Both the position numbers and the translations under genes were made by a program. The notes under the pieces are model-generated. The model worked only from the letters and a program-made list of their open reading frames with translations. It made no database searches and had not been told where the DNA came from. Of a stretch of 6,608 bases of DNA, positions 5,528 through 6,608 are shown one piece after another (position 1 is the stretch's first letter; each line of letters opens with the position of its first letter). This DNA is from Bacillota bacterium (GTDB lineage: Bacteria > Bacillota > Clostridia > Lachnospirales > CAG-274). The stretch lies in the NCBI GenBank assembly GCA_017627115.1, contig JAGAHK010000242.1:1-6608 (forward strand). The letters run 5' to 3'.

Positions 5528-5560
5528 AAAGTAGGTTGGCAGCTATGCCAACCTACTTTT
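5528..5560 (+). terminator. Strong rho-independent terminator after the pilin gene
   Basis: GTAGGTTGGC (5531-5540) and GCCAACCTAC (5547-5556) pair perfectly around AGCTAT, lengthened by AAA (5528-5530) with TTT (5557-5559) to 13 bp, and end in four Ts (5557-5560). The A run on the 5' side means it could also work leftward. It isolates the pilin transcript; the next gene begins 17 nt later. Confidence 0.88.
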
Positions 5561-5577
5561 ATTAAGCGGGGTTTTTT

Positions 5578-6608
5578 ATGAAAGTTTTAAAAAATGGGGA
5601 ATATTTATCGGCTTTTTTAATAAGTGTTATTATTGCTCTTGTCGGCTTTGCGGCGGCAGGGGTGTATCCTTTTGGTGAATATGCGGCTGTATGCTCGGAT
5701 ATGGAGCAGCAGTTTCTTGACCTTACCGCAGGCTTATTCAATAATATAAAAAGCGGCAAGGGTATTTTTGTTACATACAGCGGCGGCATGGGGGTCAATT
5801 TGCTTGCCTGGTCCGCTTATCTTTTATACGACCCGCTGAATATCCTTTTTTTGTTTTTTGATGTAGAATATTATCAGGAAGTTTATCTTGTTATAGATAT
5901 ATTAAAATACGGTATTATCGCTTTGTGCGCATCCGTATTTCTTAAAAAAAGCAATTACACCGCACTTTCGGGCAGGTTCAATATTGCGCTTGCGGTGCTT
6001 TATGCTTTTGGCAGTTTCTGCCTTAAATCAATGATAAACGTAATGTGGCTTGGCAATGTGGCAGCTTTGCCCATAGTCATGCTCGCTATCGAACGTGTTA
6101 TTGAAAAAAAGAAAACGGGACTTTTGTTTTTTTCCTTTCTTTACTGCACGGCTTCAAACTTTTATCTTGCTTTTGCTACAGGCTTGTTTTGCCTTATGTA
6201 TTTTGTTTTCTACTATATTAATGTATCGGGGCAGAAAGATGCCAAAGATGTCTTGAAAAGTGTTGTGCTCTGCGGTGTTTCCGTTGCTTTGGTCGGCGGC
6301 TTGTGCATGGCATTTATCATCCCTGCATGGACAAATATCTCGGGTGCCTATGATGAAATGTTCGAGGACAACATTATCGGCAAGTTCATAGAATGGAAGC
6401 CTGTGTATATAGCAATGTTTCTTACGCTCATCCAGCCGACATCGGCCGTTGCAAATGTGATACACGGCTTTTTCGGAATTGTGCCGCTCTTTCTTGTGAT
6501 ACTGTTTTTCTTCGGTACAAATATCGGCAAAAAAGAAAAAATATCCGCTTTTGTGTGGATATTGGTGATGCTTCTGAGCCTTATGTTAAGGCCTTTGTAC
6601 CTTGTGTG
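5578..6608 (+). CDS. YfhO-family multi-membrane protein (N-terminal part, runs off the window)
   Basis: 343 codons are visible with no stop; the family usually reaches 800-900 residues, so more than half is missing. After a first membrane helix comes GVYPFGEYAAVCSDMEQQF (28-46), then SGKGIFVTYSGGMGVN and YLLYDPLNILFLFF. This is the conserved YfhO opening of PFG, an acidic S-D in the first outer loop (D41) and a glycine-rich G-x-G segment. Several further hydrophobic helices follow. YfhO proteins have a GT-C-type architecture, with D41 at the position expected for the catalytic acid; Bacillus YfhO and Listeria relatives glycosylate lipoteichoic or wall teichoic acid. The acceptor here is unknown. 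The ATG at 5578 is the first good start after the pilin terminator, but its ribosome binding site (GCGGGG near 5566-5571) is weak. The only promoter-like pair, TTTACA (5497-5502) and TATTTA (5520-5525), would start RNA inside the terminator hairpin, so it is doubtful. Confidence 0.88.
   Translation, partial: MKVLKNGEYLSAFLISVIIALVGFAAAGVYPFGEYAAVCSDMEQQFLDLTAGLFNNIKSGKGIFVTYSGGMGVNLLAWSAYLLYDPLNILFLFFDVEYYQEVYLVIDILKYGIIALCASVFLKKSNYTALSGRFNIALAVLYAFGSFCLKSMINVMWLGNVAALPIVMLAIERVIEKKKTGLLFFSFLYCTASNFYLAFATGLFCLMYFVFYYINVSGQKDAKDVLKSVVLCGVSVALVGGLCMAFIIPAWTNISGAYDEMFEDNIIGKFIEWKPVYIAMFLTLIQPTSAVANVIHGFFGIVPLFLVILFFFGTNIGKKEKISAFVWILVMLLSLMLRPLYLV

Overview
The window looks like chromosomal DNA from a Gram-positive, anaerobic gut-type Bacillota, most likely the Ruminococcus/Oscillospiraceae group. 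This placement is inferred from gene families and was not tested by a search. The supporting signs are AGGAGG-type ribosome binding sites, sigma-A-like promoters, a YtaF-type MntP membrane protein, a YfhO-type membrane protein, a solitary type IV pilin and an acidic secreted M15 peptidase. No rRNA, tRNA, CRISPR array, insertion sequence or phage gene was recognised.

Layout from left to right: (1) 1-148 is non-coding and packed with consecutive inverted repeats, ending in a rho-independent terminator that faces rightward. (2) 147-713, minus strand, is a YtaF/MntP-family membrane protein. (3) 714-891 is a divergent promoter region. (4) 892-1413, plus strand, is a GNAT acetyltransferase resembling phosphinothricin/L-amino-acid N-acetyltransferases. 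(5) 1414-1602 holds a good promoter and then a leader with two strong hairpins. (6) 1603-2955 is a lipoprotein with three evenly spaced FG-GAP-like calcium-binding motifs. (7) A strong terminator at 2958-3007 is followed almost at once by (8) 3033-4664, a secreted protein with an Ig-like region, a long Glu/Asp-rich linker and a C-terminal zinc peptidase M15 domain. (9) 4665-5082 is a very AT-rich gap of 418 bases carrying short direct repeats and a near-consensus promoter. (10) 5083-5478 is a type IV pilin-like protein with codon use typical of very high expression, closed by a strong terminator at 5528-5560. (11) 5578 to the right edge is the N-terminal part of a YfhO-family multi-membrane protein.

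Five of the six genes encode membrane, secreted or surface products: a cation-transport-like membrane protein, a lipoprotein, a wall peptidase, a pilin and a YfhO-type putative glycosyltransferase. The theme is the cell envelope. Each plus-strand gene nevertheless appears to be its own transcription unit, so a shared pathway is only an inference. The most interesting signals are the lone, strongly expressed pilin with repeated TGTGAAC elements around its promoter, the structured leader of the lipoprotein gene, the 47-residue periodicity in the lipoprotein, and the hairpin train at the left edge. I found no convincing evidence of a wholly new multi-gene system.
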